In this document: one piece after another, positions 1 through 7,952 of the stretch | How positions within the stretch are numbered: the first letter of the stretch is position 1 | Layout of the letters: each line of letters begins with the position of its first letter | Source of the DNA: Tubulanus polymorphus | Taxonomy: Eukaryota; Nemertea; Palaeonemertea; Tubulaniformes; Tubulanidae | Length of the DNA stretch: 64,000 nt | Reading direction: 5' to 3' | NCBI RefSeq assembly: GCF_964204645.1 | Contig: NC_134031.1 | Coordinates: 12,624,501-12,688,500, forward strand | Made by a program: the position numbers and the translations under genes | Notes under the pieces: model-generated | What the model was told of the DNA's origin: nothing | Database searches by the model: none | The model's input: only the letters and a program-made list of their open reading frames with translations

Positions 1-1014
1 ATTAGGGCCTATACAATAATTTAGTCTTACATGAGATTTATCTAAATAATTTTGATATCTTATAATGTTTTCTGGAATCGATCTATTTTTATCATTATGT
101 ATGGAATCTTCAAATAAAACTTTAAATTGTTTTTGTGTATCAAATGATGTATTCAAATTTCCAATTATCGGTGATCTTGTTTCAACTTGTGATCCTAGAA
201 TACAAATCAAATAAGTTCTAATAGATTGATTTATTCTTTCTATACCTGATTTTGTAAAACCTTCACTATTTTCTAAAATAAAATATACCCAACCATTATT
301 GTTTTCTTGTTTTAAATGATCATAAAATTTCGGTAATTTATTAAAATTTAATGTTTCTAAATCCTTTGTTTCTATTTTACCATAACCTAATTTTTTACTA
401 TAGATATTATAAAAACTATTAGATGGTATAGGAAGTGCACAATATTCTGCAATCTTTCTAGGGCAAGGAAGTGATCTTATTGTTCCAATTTTTGTTCTAA
501 AATCAGAATTATTTATATCTATATTAAATTCATTACAAATTTTATAAAACTTAGATAAATTGATATTATTATCTAATTCTTTGAAATACCTAGATCCTGG
601 TAAAGCGCACTCTAATTCATTTAATATTATTCTGATTTGAAAGTATGTATGAAATCTAAATAAACTTTGAATTAATTTATATTTAGCATTATTCAAATGA
701 TCATTCCAACTAATTCCACATCCTGTTGTTGCACAATAAACAGCAAAATTTAATTGATTCTGCCAATACTTCATATTAGATTTTAATAACCATTGTTTTT
801 CATCTTTCAATTTTTTAAAATTAATTAAATATACATGAAATATATTTTCCATCTTTGCATTAAAATTATTAGTTTCAGTAACATAAATTTCTAAATTAGT
901 TAATGAATCTAAAACTTCATTTCTATATGTAATATCTTTATTAAAATCTATTGCTGGAATATTATATTTAATTGATTTATTATATCGGAAAGCTTTTGGA
1001 AAACTATCTACCAT
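1..1014 (-). CDS. Major capsid protein (hexon-like, double jelly-roll), N-terminal part, runs off the left edge
   Basis: An open minus-strand frame runs from the ATG at 1014-1012 to base 1: 338 codons without a stop, truncated only by the window. It would build the hexon-like capsomer of the Polinton particle. The stretch around residues 90-140 (WQNQLNFAVYCATTGCGIS, then RFHTYFQIRIILNELECALP) resembles my recollection of the conserved N-terminal part of Polinton/adintovirus major capsid proteins. Family members are usually longer than 338 residues, so part of the second jelly roll should lie to the left. The start is supported by a T-run plus TATATAAATG motif just upstream that recurs before the neighbouring genes. 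It begins 16 bases after the previous gene's stop. Family assignment rests on recalled motifs, not on a search. Confidence 0.75.
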   Translation of the reverse strand, partial: MVDSFPKAFRYNKSIKYNIPAIDFNKDITYRNEVLDSLTNLEIYVTETNNFNAKMENIFHVYLINFKKLKDEKQWLLKSNMKYWQNQLNFAVYCATTGCGISWNDHLNNAKYKLIQSLFRFHTYFQIRIILNELECALPGSRYFKELDNNINLSKFYKICNEFNIDINNSDFRTKIGTIRSLPCPRKIAEYCALPIPSNSFYNIYSKKLGYGKIETKDLETLNFNKLPKFYDHLKQENNNGWVYFILENSEGFTKSGIERINQSIRTYLICILGSQVETRSPIIGNLNTSFDTQKQFKVLFEDSIHNDKNRSIPENIIRYQNYLDKSHVRLNYCIGPN

Positions 1015-1030
1015 TTATATAATTAAAAAA
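1012..1030 (-). promoter_or_regulatory. Late-promoter-like start motif of the major capsid gene
   Basis: Read on the minus strand: six T, then AATTATATAAATG, with the ATG being the capsid start. It is a variant of the motif repeated before the neighbouring genes and overlaps the 16-base gap after the previous stop. It resembles the TAAAT(A)G late promoters of poxviruses (comparison from general knowledge). Confidence 0.5.
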
Positions 1031-1465
1031 TTAATAATTTATTAATTCTTTTAATAATTTATCTTGTTCTTCAACTGTTATATGACCATTTAAACTTATT
1101 ATATAATCTAGTGTGTTCTTTAATTTATTAATTTCTTTTATATTAGTTTTAATTTTTTCTTTATTTCTTTTTATATTTAATTTTGAACTTATACCAGTTA
1201 AAACACTTGAACTTAATCCTAATACACCAATTGATATAGCTAAAGGTGTTAATGGGCTGAATATTGCTAAAAATGTTATTACAGAACTAATTGTAACCGA
1301 ACCACTTATAATCAAATAATATATAATTTTACTTTTTAAATATTTTTTCTTTTTTATCTTTAGGTCACTTTCAAATTCTAATATTTGTTTTTCTAAATAT
1401 GTTTTTAATTTAGTTTTATTTATATCATGAGGAATAATATCAATACTATCAACTTTATCTTCCAT
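1031..1465 (-). CDS. Small membrane protein with paired transmembrane helices and coiled coils (Polinton)
   Basis: 144 residues. A lysine-rich helical N-terminal part (residues ~18-45) is followed by two hydrophobic segments at ~47-70 and ~73-92, separated by a short turn with prolines, and then a lysine-rich C-terminal helix (~97-130). This hairpin topology fits a virion-membrane or host-membrane-active protein, but no named family was recognised. It sits between a conserved Polinton membrane protein and the major capsid gene, which suggests a structural or entry-related role (inference). The start codon has the full T-run/TTAAATAAATG motif at 1463-1481. Base composition and codon use match the other genes of the element. 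Confidence 0.6.
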   Translation of the reverse strand: MEDKVDSIDIIPHDINKTKLKTYLEKQILEFESDLKIKKKKYLKSKIIYYLIISGSVTISSVITFLAIFSPLTPLAISIGVLGLSSSVLTGISSKLNIKRNKEKIKTNIKEINKLKNTLDYIISLNGHITVEEQDKLLKELINY

Positions 1466-1481
1466 TTATTTAACAAAAAAA
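1463..1481 (-). promoter_or_regulatory. Late-promoter-like start motif, full form
   Basis: Minus-strand sequence TTTTTTTGTTAAATAAATG ending in the start codon at 1465. It differs from the copies at 1905-1923 and 2151-2169 at a single position. Confidence 0.6.
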
Positions 1482-1484
1482 TTA

Positions 1485-1907
1485 CTAATTAGTAAACTTA
1501 TAAGCAACAAATATAACAATAACTGTTCCACCTAAAATCCATATTATTTCATATTTCTGTTGTTCTTTACTTGGGGTATAATAATCTGATAATTTAGGTT
1601 TGTATAGATGTAATTTTTCTTTATTGGTTACTGCGTTATATAAACTCATTGCATCATCAACTGATTGAAAATCTCTATGTGAAATCTTCTGATCATATAA
1701 TTCTTTATTGATGTAATCCATATAGTTTTGTCTCTTTTCTCTATATTCTTCTGCAGCTTTATTGTATTTCTCTAACGCTAAGTTATGTCTTCTTTGTTCT
1801 CCTAATGAACTATTTTTATCAATATGTTTAAATAAATAACCACCACCAGTAAATGCTAAAGCGTTAACAATTGCCGATCCTATAATAGTTATAATTGCAG
1901 AAGCCAT
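1485..1907 (-). CDS. Conserved Polinton virion-type protein with terminal membrane segments
   Basis: 140 residues. The N-terminal hydrophobic, glycine-rich segment (residues ~3-27, IIGSAIVNALAFTGGGYLF) is followed by a charged helical region with RRHNLALEKYNKAAEEYREK (~40-60). A conserved-looking middle contains FQSVDDAMSLYNAVTN and LSDYYTPS, and a C-terminal transmembrane helix lies at ~120-138. From memory this layout (RH-L--E-yqkA, DVDEAM, LSDFY-PS, terminal helix) recurs as an unnamed protein in many animal Polintons. Its function is not established. A capsid-internal or membrane-active role like adenovirus minor proteins is possible (inference). The stop lies beside the upstream motif of the following gene. 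Confidence 0.65.
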   Translation of the reverse strand: MASAIITIIGSAIVNALAFTGGGYLFKHIDKNSSLGEQRRHNLALEKYNKAAEEYREKRQNYMDYINKELYDQKISHRDFQSVDDAMSLYNAVTNKEKLHLYKPKLSDYYTPSKEQQKYEIIWILGGTVIVIFVAYKFTN

Positions 1908-1923
1908 TTATTTAGCAAAAAAA
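1905..1923 (-). promoter_or_regulatory. Late-promoter-like start motif, full form
   Basis: Minus-strand sequence TTTTTTTGCTAAATAAATG ending in the start codon at 1907. Same length and spacing as the other full copies. Confidence 0.6.
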
Positions 1924-1931
1924 TTATGCAT

Positions 1932-2153
1932 TTATATGGGAGGAATATATTTTTGTTTTTCCAAATAATCAATTGTTAAATTAGATAAAGTAACTGCTAA
2001 CGTTAATTTCAAAATATCATTTATATCAAATCTATCAACATTAACACTTCCCATTTTGAATACTTTTTTTAATACCATTGAATAACCAACAGTTCCAACT
2101 GATAGTAATGCGCCATTATATAATCCAGTTATTATCCACTTATTATCACTCAT
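1932..2153 (-). CDS. Very small membrane-associated Polinton protein
   Basis: 73 residues with a moderately hydrophobic N-terminal segment (residues ~6-28, rich in Gly, Leu and Val), a basic KKVFK stretch, an acidic VDRFDINDI stretch, then a second weakly hydrophobic helix (~48-62). Not assigned to a named family. Its ATG (2153-2151) directly abuts the TAA stop of the upstream gene (2156-2154), so the two genes share no spacer. The stop itself is part of the GATAAATAAATG start motif. This tight packing and its place in the structural block argue that it is real despite its size. Confidence 0.5.
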   Translation of the reverse strand: MSDNKWIITGLYNGALLSVGTVGYSMVLKKVFKMGSVNVDRFDINDILKLTLAVTLSNLTIDYLEKQKYIPPI

Positions 2154-2169
2154 TTATTTATCAAAAAAA
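2151..2169 (-). promoter_or_regulatory. Late-promoter-like start motif, full form, inside the upstream coding end
   Basis: Minus-strand sequence TTTTTTTGATAAATAAATG ending in the start codon at 2153. The first 16 bases also encode the last residues and stop of the upstream gene, so motif conservation here overrides coding freedom. Confidence 0.6.
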
Positions 2170-2495
2170 TTACTATCTTCAAAATATTTAGTTAACTTAT
2201 TTATGATTAATTCAACATTTATTTCATTACTAGTTTTATGATTATCATATATTTTGGATAATATGTTTTTAATATCTTCAATAATTCCATCTTCATTTAA
2301 TTCATAATATTCTAAAGGTGATTTAATTAAATCAATTACTTTTTCTATATTATACTTTTCTTTATCAATCATTGATGCATTGTTAAATGATTTACTTTTT
2401 ATATCAGTAATTACATCATTTAGTTTAATTCTCATTTCTTTACCATGTTTAAAATCAAACCCAAAACATATACTCGGTCCAACAGTTATATTCAT
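2154..2495 (-). CDS. Polinton protein of unknown function, predicted soluble
   Basis: 113 residues, no hydrophobic segment, charged and mostly helical after residue ~20, with an N-terminal stretch VGPSICFGFDFKHGKEMRI. No motif recognised. It lies between the penton-type gene and a small membrane protein, all in the same direction. Its last codons (Phe-Phe-Asp-Lys-stop) are encoded by the T7-GATAAATAAATG motif that precedes the next gene, so the protein end and the next promoter are the same DNA. Its own start has a variant of the motif (T-run, CACTATATAAATG). Confidence 0.5.
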   Translation of the reverse strand: MNITVGPSICFGFDFKHGKEMRIKLNDVITDIKSKSFNNASMIDKEKYNIEKVIDLIKSPLEYYELNEDGIIEDIKNILSKIYDNHKTSNEINVELIINKLTKYFEDSNFFDK

Positions 2496-2512
2496 TTATA
2501 TAGTGAAAAAAA
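2493..2512 (-). promoter_or_regulatory. Late-promoter-like start motif, variant
   Basis: Minus-strand sequence TTTTTTTCACTATATAAATG ending in the start codon at 2495. It keeps the seven-T run and the ATAAATG end, with CACTAT in place of GNTAA. Confidence 0.5.
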
Positions 2513-3271
2513 TTACTCCTTACATCTTATAACTAATTCATAAATTACAGGGAAATTATTTAAATCAATTAAGTATCCATTATGATTTCTAATTTCTAAT
2601 CTAAAATTATTAAAACTAGGAATGCATGGTTTGAAATCACATTCTGTTAAATTATAATTTATTTGCGTTCCAAATTCTTTAACATTTTTTAATGGTAAAA
2701 TATTTAATATACTAGAATTACATGTTGTATCTTTAGTTGCTTCAAATGTTTTTGTTGGGTCAATTAAATTGCAATAAATATAAAAATGTGTAAAAGGTAT
2801 TATATTTGAAATACCTTCTACGTTTACTGTAACAACATCTGGTTCAATTCCTAGCAATTTAGCTATAGGTTTTTTTACCATAAATGCATGTTGACTTTCA
2901 TCAAATACCTTTATTTTAATTCTATTTGAGCTATCACTTTTTATAAATCTTATTAAAAATTTATCATCTTTTCTAATTTTCAACCGTGCTCTACGATTAA
3001 TTTCTTGAGATAATGTTTCTAAATTATATAATCCTGGTCTTAGAAATAGATGAAACCATTTATTTATATTTCTAATATGAATTAAAAAAGTATTATGTTC
3101 AATAGTTTTATTCGATATATTATAAAAAGAATTACATAAACTTATATTTACTAATTTTAAATCTACACAATTCTTGAATTCTCTATCTAATTGTACTAAT
3201 AAATTATGAGATTTATAATTTGTAAGTTTTCTAGAATCTACAAATATTCTGTATTCTTTTAATTCTACCAT
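2513..3271 (-). CDS. Minor capsid protein (penton-like, single jelly-roll)
   Basis: 252 residues, close to the usual size of Polinton minor capsid proteins. It would form the pentameric vertex. Support: an N-terminal strand-rich part with VDSRKLTNY and VNISLCNSFYNIS; the central element GLYNLETLSQEINRR (recalled family pattern G-Y--ie-L--eIN); SNRIKIKVFDES followed by PIAKLLGIEPD (recalled pattern ending in a mLGF-like element); and FYIYCNLIDPTKTF followed by ILNILPLK, like the family's YvYcdii-p---D--LLr-vp. The order of these elements matches the fold. Its start (3271-3269) has AAATAAATG but no long T-run, so its promoter may differ from the five genes downstream. Confidence 0.72.
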   Translation of the reverse strand: MVELKEYRIFVDSRKLTNYKSHNLLVQLDREFKNCVDLKLVNISLCNSFYNISNKTIEHNTFLIHIRNINKWFHLFLRPGLYNLETLSQEINRRARLKIRKDDKFLIRFIKSDSSNRIKIKVFDESQHAFMVKKPIAKLLGIEPDVVTVNVEGISNIIPFTHFYIYCNLIDPTKTFEATKDTTCNSSILNILPLKNVKEFGTQINYNLTECDFKPCIPSFNNFRLEIRNHNGYLIDLNNFPVIYELVIRCKE

Positions 3272-3286
3272 TTATTTTACATATTT

Positions 3287-3628
3287 TCATTCGAAATCTA
3301 TTTCATGGTGCCCTTTTTCATTCTTACCTTTGTATACGAAATAGAAATCTCCAGAACATAATTCTTCTAGATCTTCACTTGATAATCTATGAAATCTATC
3401 TGGTAAATAAGTTCTGAATTTATATATATTTCCTTTTAATCCTTCATATTCTAAATGAATTACTAATTTATCTCCATATTTATTAGTAATTGTTTCAATG
3501 TTAGTAATTAAATATTTCTTGTGAATTGTTAATTCTGTTAACTTTTTGAATTTATAATCTACAGATTTAACGCTTGAAGTATCTTTAATTCTATCTAAGA
3601 ATTCACTGTGTACTTGTTTACTCTCCAT
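3287..3628 (-). CDS. Small OB-fold-like protein, possible ssDNA-binding factor (Polinton)
   Basis: 113 residues. The core (residues ~35-105) alternates strands: KKYLITNIETITNKYGDKLV, HLEYEG, YKFRTYLPDRF, LCSGDFYFVYKG, HHEIDF. This pattern (y-I----T-YG--i, then yLPdRf, then l-Y-G) recurs in small proteins beside Polinton polymerases and looks like an OB-fold. A ssDNA-binding role in replication is inferred from the fold guess and its position next to PolB, not shown. It lacks the T-run/TAAATAAATG start motif of the structural genes. The reading frame is intact. Confidence 0.5.
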   Translation of the reverse strand: MESKQVHSEFLDRIKDTSSVKSVDYKFKKLTELTIHKKYLITNIETITNKYGDKLVIHLEYEGLKGNIYKFRTYLPDRFHRLSSEDLEELCSGDFYFVYKGKNEKGHHEIDFE

Positions 3629-3676
3629 ATATTATACAAATTTTTATTGAAATTTATTAACACGTTAGAATCCTTT

Positions 3677-4108
3677 TCATAATCTCATTTTTTTTTTTGT
3701 TTCTTCTCTTTTGAATTTTATATATTCATCTAAATTGCAACCATAGGCGACTGTGTGGATTCCATCATCTAAAATATATCTTTTATCATCAAATGGGTTT
3801 AGACTTATCTTCTCTATCTCTTCAATATACATTTCATGATCTTCAGATCTTAAACATTTCATTTTATGTTTTCTAACTTCTTCATTAGATATACAATTGA
3901 TGTAATCTTTAAAATGAATATTTTTTTCTACTACACTTTTGGTTATTCCTTTTAACTTTTTAGCTTCATGAGTTTTGGTTTTATATGAATACATTTTAGA
4001 TCTAATACCAATGAACTCTATCATTTCTTTCATCCTTAAACTTCCCAGGAACTTTTTTATTATCATTGCTAAATAATTCATGATTTTTTGGATAGTTACT
4101 AAAATCAA
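3677..4108 (-). pseudogene. Out-of-frame C-terminal part of the Polinton polymerase
   Basis: The minus-strand frame ending at 3677 encodes EFIGIRSKMYSYKTKTHEAK, then KGITKSVVEKNIHFKDY and SLNPFDDKRYILDDGIHTVAYG. These match the usual end of Polinton PolB: the K-Y motif of the palm/thumb, then an FDDKRYIL--G-----YG terminus. The nominal first ~25 residues of this frame overlap the polymerase in the wrong frame and are not meaningful. The switch needs one base and must lie at about 4019-4040, in an A-rich stretch. No canonical slippery heptamer plus structure was seen, so decay or a base-calling error is likelier than programmed frameshifting. Confidence 0.85.
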
Positions 4109-7100
4109 AATGATGTTTTAATGATTTTAAATCACTTTTTATCTTTAATATATAACTGTCAGTATCTAGATATAATATTTCTATATTTTTTTCTCCAAAA
4201 TGGGGTTGTAATATGTTATAGTAAAATTGATACATTAATAATTTTGAAATTTCTAGAACTGATGCACCAACATAGATTGGTTTATTGAACTTCATAGAAG
4301 TTCTTTTTAATTTAACTGCTGCTAAATTTTCATCGAATATTCTGTTGCCTATAAATTTCGGATACGATTGTAAATGTCTAATTCTTTTACCATTACTAAC
4401 TAACTCAATATCACTTCTATTTCTTATGTTTTCACAAGTCTTACCATAGAACGCATTGTTCATTAACTTAAAAAAATCCTTCTCAAAATCAGTTTTAGCT
4501 TCAGTTCTCTGTGTAGTATTAAAATCTATATATTTTTCTAACCACTTAGATTGATTAAATGAAATATATCTATGTACTTTTTTAAATATCATTCCTTGAT
4601 TCAAATAGAATTTTAACATTCTATAATGTACTACATAATTATATTTATCTTCTTGAGTTACCATTAACTTTTCTGTATGAATATGATTATCGGGTTTAAT
4701 TCTTTTTTGATAATTTGATAATTCTTCATGTTTAACAGTTTTATGTTCGGGACAATATGCTAGATTTCTAGATTTGAATTTAATATTTTCAGGGTATTCT
4801 AAATCTACAACAAAGAAGTAACCAGTATCTGAATCATCTGCAATATCTAGTATTCTTTTCTTCCAATCAAATTTATCAATTTGTAAAACTTCAGTTATTT
4901 CAAACATCCCATAAGGTTGTGGTTCCATCATTGCCCAACCATAAAGATTATTTGCATCTATGTATAATAATTTATATCCAGGATTATCATTTACATTGAA
5001 ATATCTATCACCCAATACACCTGAAACACCTCCTCTTATAGATTTTTCAAATAATAGTAATTGATCTATATTTGTTAACAAATCCATTTTTATATCTGTA
5101 AATTTTAATCCACAATCCCAAGTTAAACCTGGTGATGAATAACAATGACAAGGATCAATATTGAAATATTTTAGGTTTACATCTCTAAACCTTTCGAATA
5201 TATCGGTTAATAATAATACATCTGATTTTAAATATAAATCTACTAATTGACCATGATTTTCTATTTTGAAATGATTCCAAATATTCAATGTTCTATTATA
5301 AACTTCATCTTTAACATATTCATTTTTTAATTCATCATAAAATTGTTCTTTTAATAATTCAGTTATATTAAAATCATTATGATTTTTATAGAAAGAATAT
5401 GGAATCGCTCCTTTATATCTCATTAATTTAAAATCATCATAATTTGGGTAATATTCTTTTAATATCTTTAATTCATCATCAACTAATGATTTTGATAAGT
5501 TATCTAATGAACTACTTAAAAATCTATATGAATCTATAAATCTTAAGCATCCAAATTGGAAAGATATATAATTCTCAGATGTTTTAGCTAACATTCTAAA
5601 TTTATAAGTTGGTATTTTATCTTTTGATCTTTTTGAATTTAATATTTCTATTTCATTATTGATTTCTTCTATTTTATGACATAACTGTTTGATGAATAAA
5701 TGCGCGTCATACCCCGATAGATTATGAAATATAACTGGTACAAAGTTAATTTTCTTAGCTTGTAAGTTACAATTCTCATGTGCAGCGCCTCTAAACTTTC
5801 CATTCAAATGATCATGGTCTCTTACTTTTTTATCTTTATAATTAAATATCTTTTCACAATAATAACATTTATCTGCAAACTCAAATTCTTCTTTATCTTC
5901 TTCTGTCATAATTATTTCTTTATTTGTATTCAATAATTTACTAAATCTTATTTCATATTCAATTAATAAGTCACAAAAATGATTGATAACATTTTCATTT
6001 CTATAATTATAATATTCACTTTCGATTAGTTCTGGATAATTAGATTTAATATATAACCCGAAAGCTGCAGCTGATTGATGAATCTTTTTAATTGTATTTG
6101 TTTTTGGTGGTTCATCTGAATAATCACTTTCATTAGAATTTAATTTCTTTCTTTTATAATATATATCTTTTCTATCTTTATCTGTTAATTCTTTATTTAA
6201 TGATTCAAAATCTCCATATATTACAAATGGTACTTTATTTTTGTAATCATATTTTTTGAATTCTAATATTTTATCTTTTTCATTTGGTAAAACTAATTTA
6301 CAATAATCATGATTATCACATAGTTGTTTATGATTTAATAATGTACTTTCATTACTGAATCTATGTAAACATTTTCTACATAGATATATTTTATGGTGAT
6401 CATTTTCTGATTTGAAAAATAAATCTATTTGTTTAATCCACATGTAATGATTCTCATAATATAGTATATCTATAACATCATTTGAATCATAATCTTTTGA
6501 TAGGTATAAAGGTTCTAATGTATAATGTTTAATATTATTTCCTTTTGTATTTGGTAATTTAATTAAATCAAATACATTTATCTTTAAATTATTATCTCTT
6601 TCTATTTTGGGGATGTTTTTAATTCTAACAGGATACTTATCTATCTTATAATTACTTTCAAATGGTTTATAATGAGTTAATCTAAAACTATGTGTAATAT
6701 CTTCTGTTGGATGTAAACAACTTATTATAGCCCATAGAAAACATTTATCATCTTCATTTTGTATATTTATTACAGCATTAGTTTTAAATGGTAGTTTAAT
6801 ATAACTCGATGCTTCAATATCTGGTTCTTTATAATATGATACATTATTTTCATCAATTGGTTTTGATTTAGTTAACTTATTATATTTTGTGTTATAAACA
6901 TGTAAAGTCATAAATATTATTTCATCAAATATTAAACCTGATCCTTCAAAATATTTCTCTTCTATTTTACTTTTTATTTCATTATAACATTTATTTAATT
7001 TATCATCTATATGTTGTTTAGATATAATATGTTGTGAATGAGAATTTATATTATATATTGGTTTATCTTCAGATTTTATAAACTTTACTTTAACTGATAT

Positions 7101-7661
7101 ACTAATTTTAGGATATTCAACGTCTGTAATTATTTTTATTATTTCTTTCATATTTTCTAAATGTTTTTTATTTTCTTCTAATGTTTTACCTTTATGAAAT
7201 TTAAACTCGATAGCTGCTGGACCAATATCACTTTTAAATGCTTCGGTTATCTCTATATCTTTTTTATTATCTAATGAATTAATATAATTTCTTACATCTT
7301 CCATGTATGGCCTTTTATTGTTTAATTTATTTTTTATTCTTTTAATTGTCTTCTGTTTCTTATCGTTATCATTATCAAAATAATCTTCACCTAAAATATC
7401 ATTATTCTTATTTCTAATATGACTTATAGATTTTAAATGTTCTTTATAATATCTTTTATCACTGAATGATTGATTACATGTATCACATTTGTATGTTTCT
7501 TTTTCATCCTTTAATTCTTCTAATTTATTTTCTAATATATCATCTTCATATTCTAATTTCAATTTATTCTCTAAATGTGTTCTAGTTTTATTGTGTCTTG
7601 CTTTTTGGGATTTATCTATATCGATATTACATGTTGGGCAGTAGTACTTATTTGCTTCCAT
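4002..7661 (-). CDS. polB: Protein-primed DNA polymerase B (Polinton type), frameshift-truncated
   Basis: 1219 residues; replicates the linear element from protein-primed ends. Domains in order: C2H2 fingers at ~8-30 and ~58-80 and a third zinc-finger-like segment at ~430-455; NEDDKCFLWAIISCLHP (~305-320), seen in related polymerases; Exo I YGDFES (~480); an HNH-like CYYCEKI...RDHDHLNGKFRGAAH (~600-630); Exo II FHNLSGYDAHL (~645); RGGVSGVLGDRY (~880, TPR region); motif A YIDANNLYGWAM (~904); motif B KLMNNAFYGK (~1069); motif C YLDTDSYILK (~1165). All catalytic motifs are present. The frame stops right after VPGKFKDE, and the C-terminal part continues in another frame (3677-4108). The start has C2H2-coding sequence directly after it and a TATA-like palindrome upstream at 7718-7735. 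Confidence 0.93.
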   Translation of the reverse strand: MEANKYYCPTCNIDIDKSQKARHNKTRTHLENKLKLEYEDDILENKLEELKDEKETYKCDTCNQSFSDKRYYKEHLKSISHIRNKNNDILGEDYFDNDNDKKQKTIKRIKNKLNNKRPYMEDVRNYINSLDNKKDIEITEAFKSDIGPAAIEFKFHKGKTLEENKKHLENMKEIIKIITDVEYPKISISVKVKFIKSEDKPIYNINSHSQHIISKQHIDDKLNKCYNEIKSKIEEKYFEGSGLIFDEIIFMTLHVYNTKYNKLTKSKPIDENNVSYYKEPDIEASSYIKLPFKTNAVINIQNEDDKCFLWAIISCLHPTEDITHSFRLTHYKPFESNYKIDKYPVRIKNIPKIERDNNLKINVFDLIKLPNTKGNNIKHYTLEPLYLSKDYDSNDVIDILYYENHYMWIKQIDLFFKSENDHHKIYLCRKCLHRFSNESTLLNHKQLCDNHDYCKLVLPNEKDKILEFKKYDYKNKVPFVIYGDFESLNKELTDKDRKDIYYKRKKLNSNESDYSDEPPKTNTIKKIHQSAAAFGLYIKSNYPELIESEYYNYRNENVINHFCDLLIEYEIRFSKLLNTNKEIIMTEEDKEEFEFADKCYYCEKIFNYKDKKVRDHDHLNGKFRGAAHENCNLQAKKINFVPVIFHNLSGYDAHLFIKQLCHKIEEINNEIEILNSKRSKDKIPTYKFRMLAKTSENYISFQFGCLRFIDSYRFLSSSLDNLSKSLVDDELKILKEYYPNYDDFKLMRYKGAIPYSFYKNHNDFNITELLKEQFYDELKNEYVKDEVYNRTLNIWNHFKIENHGQLVDLYLKSDVLLLTDIFERFRDVNLKYFNIDPCHCYSSPGLTWDCGLKFTDIKMDLLTNIDQLLLFEKSIRGGVSGVLGDRYFNVNDNPGYKLLYIDANNLYGWAMMEPQPYGMFEITEVLQIDKFDWKKRILDIADDSDTGYFFVVDLEYPENIKFKSRNLAYCPEHKTVKHEELSNYQKRIKPDNHIHTEKLMVTQEDKYNYVVHYRMLKFYLNQGMIFKKVHRYISFNQSKWLEKYIDFNTTQRTEAKTDFEKDFFKLMNNAFYGKTCENIRNRSDIELVSNGKRIRHLQSYPKFIGNRIFDENLAAVKLKRTSMKFNKPIYVGASVLEISKLLMYQFYYNILQPHFGEKNIEILYLDTDSYILKIKSDLKSLKHHFDFSNYPKNHELFSNDNKKVPGKFKDERNDRVHWY

Positions 7662-7717
7662 TTTAATACTATATTTTTTATTAAAATTGATTTTAGAAGT
7701 TCAATGATTTAAATGTT

Positions 7718-7735
7718 ATTCATATATATATGAAT
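7718..7735. promoter_or_regulatory. TATA-like palindrome upstream of polB
   Basis: An 18-bp perfect palindrome, ATTCATATATATATGAAT, about 60 bases upstream of the polymerase start (7661) and just inside the terminal inverted repeat. It could be the polymerase TATA element or a protein-binding site at the terminus. This is inferred from position only. Confidence 0.4.
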
Positions 7736-7743
7736 ATTTTAAG

Positions 7744-7950
7744 AGTAATAGGGGTAATGGGCTTTCATATCAAAGGTCGAAAGGTTGAGGTTGATAAATT
7801 TTCCAAATGTTAAAATAATAATAATTTCTACTTGAATTAGGAGTGTACGCGACTAATTCAAGTAGAAATTGTTGTTATTTTAACATTTTGGAAAATTTCT
7901 CGGGCTCGACCTTTCGACCTTTGGTATGAAAGCCCATTACCCCTATTACT
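7744..7950. repeat. Near-perfect inverted repeat at the right Polinton terminus
   Basis: The arm 7744-7840 begins AGTAATAGGGGTAATGGG and is repeated inverted at 7853-7950, with a 12-base centre and a few mismatches or small gaps near the middle. Homology stops sharply at both outer ends. The outer right end (…CCCTATTACT) is taken as the element terminus because the genes lie to the left and AG/CT ends are reported for Polintons. The left arm is then a second, internal copy. A fused pair of termini or a foldback terminus are the alternatives. Confidence 0.8.
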
Positions 7951-7952
7951 GC

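Larger units (their letters stand above)
1..7950 (-). mobile_element. Polinton/Maverick (adintovirus-like) element, right-hand part
   Basis: Eight closely packed minus-strand genes in very AT-rich DNA form one unit: protein-primed PolB, a small OB-fold-like protein, penton-type minor capsid, an unknown protein, three small membrane proteins and major capsid. This set is known from Polintons and adintoviruses. The right end is placed at 7950, where an inverted repeat ends in ...CTATTACT (start AGTAATAG on the other strand). This agrees with the AG...CT termini reported for Polintons. Beyond it lie GCCACC (possible 6-bp target duplication, uncheckable because the left end is missing) and a host dispersed repeat. 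Integrase, ATPase and protease are not in the window. The polymerase frameshift shows that this copy is damaged or has a base error. Confidence 0.88.

Noticed and set aside
4010-4045. Programmed frameshift in PolB
   Set aside because: No clear slippery heptamer with downstream structure. Related polymerases are, to my knowledge, single-frame.
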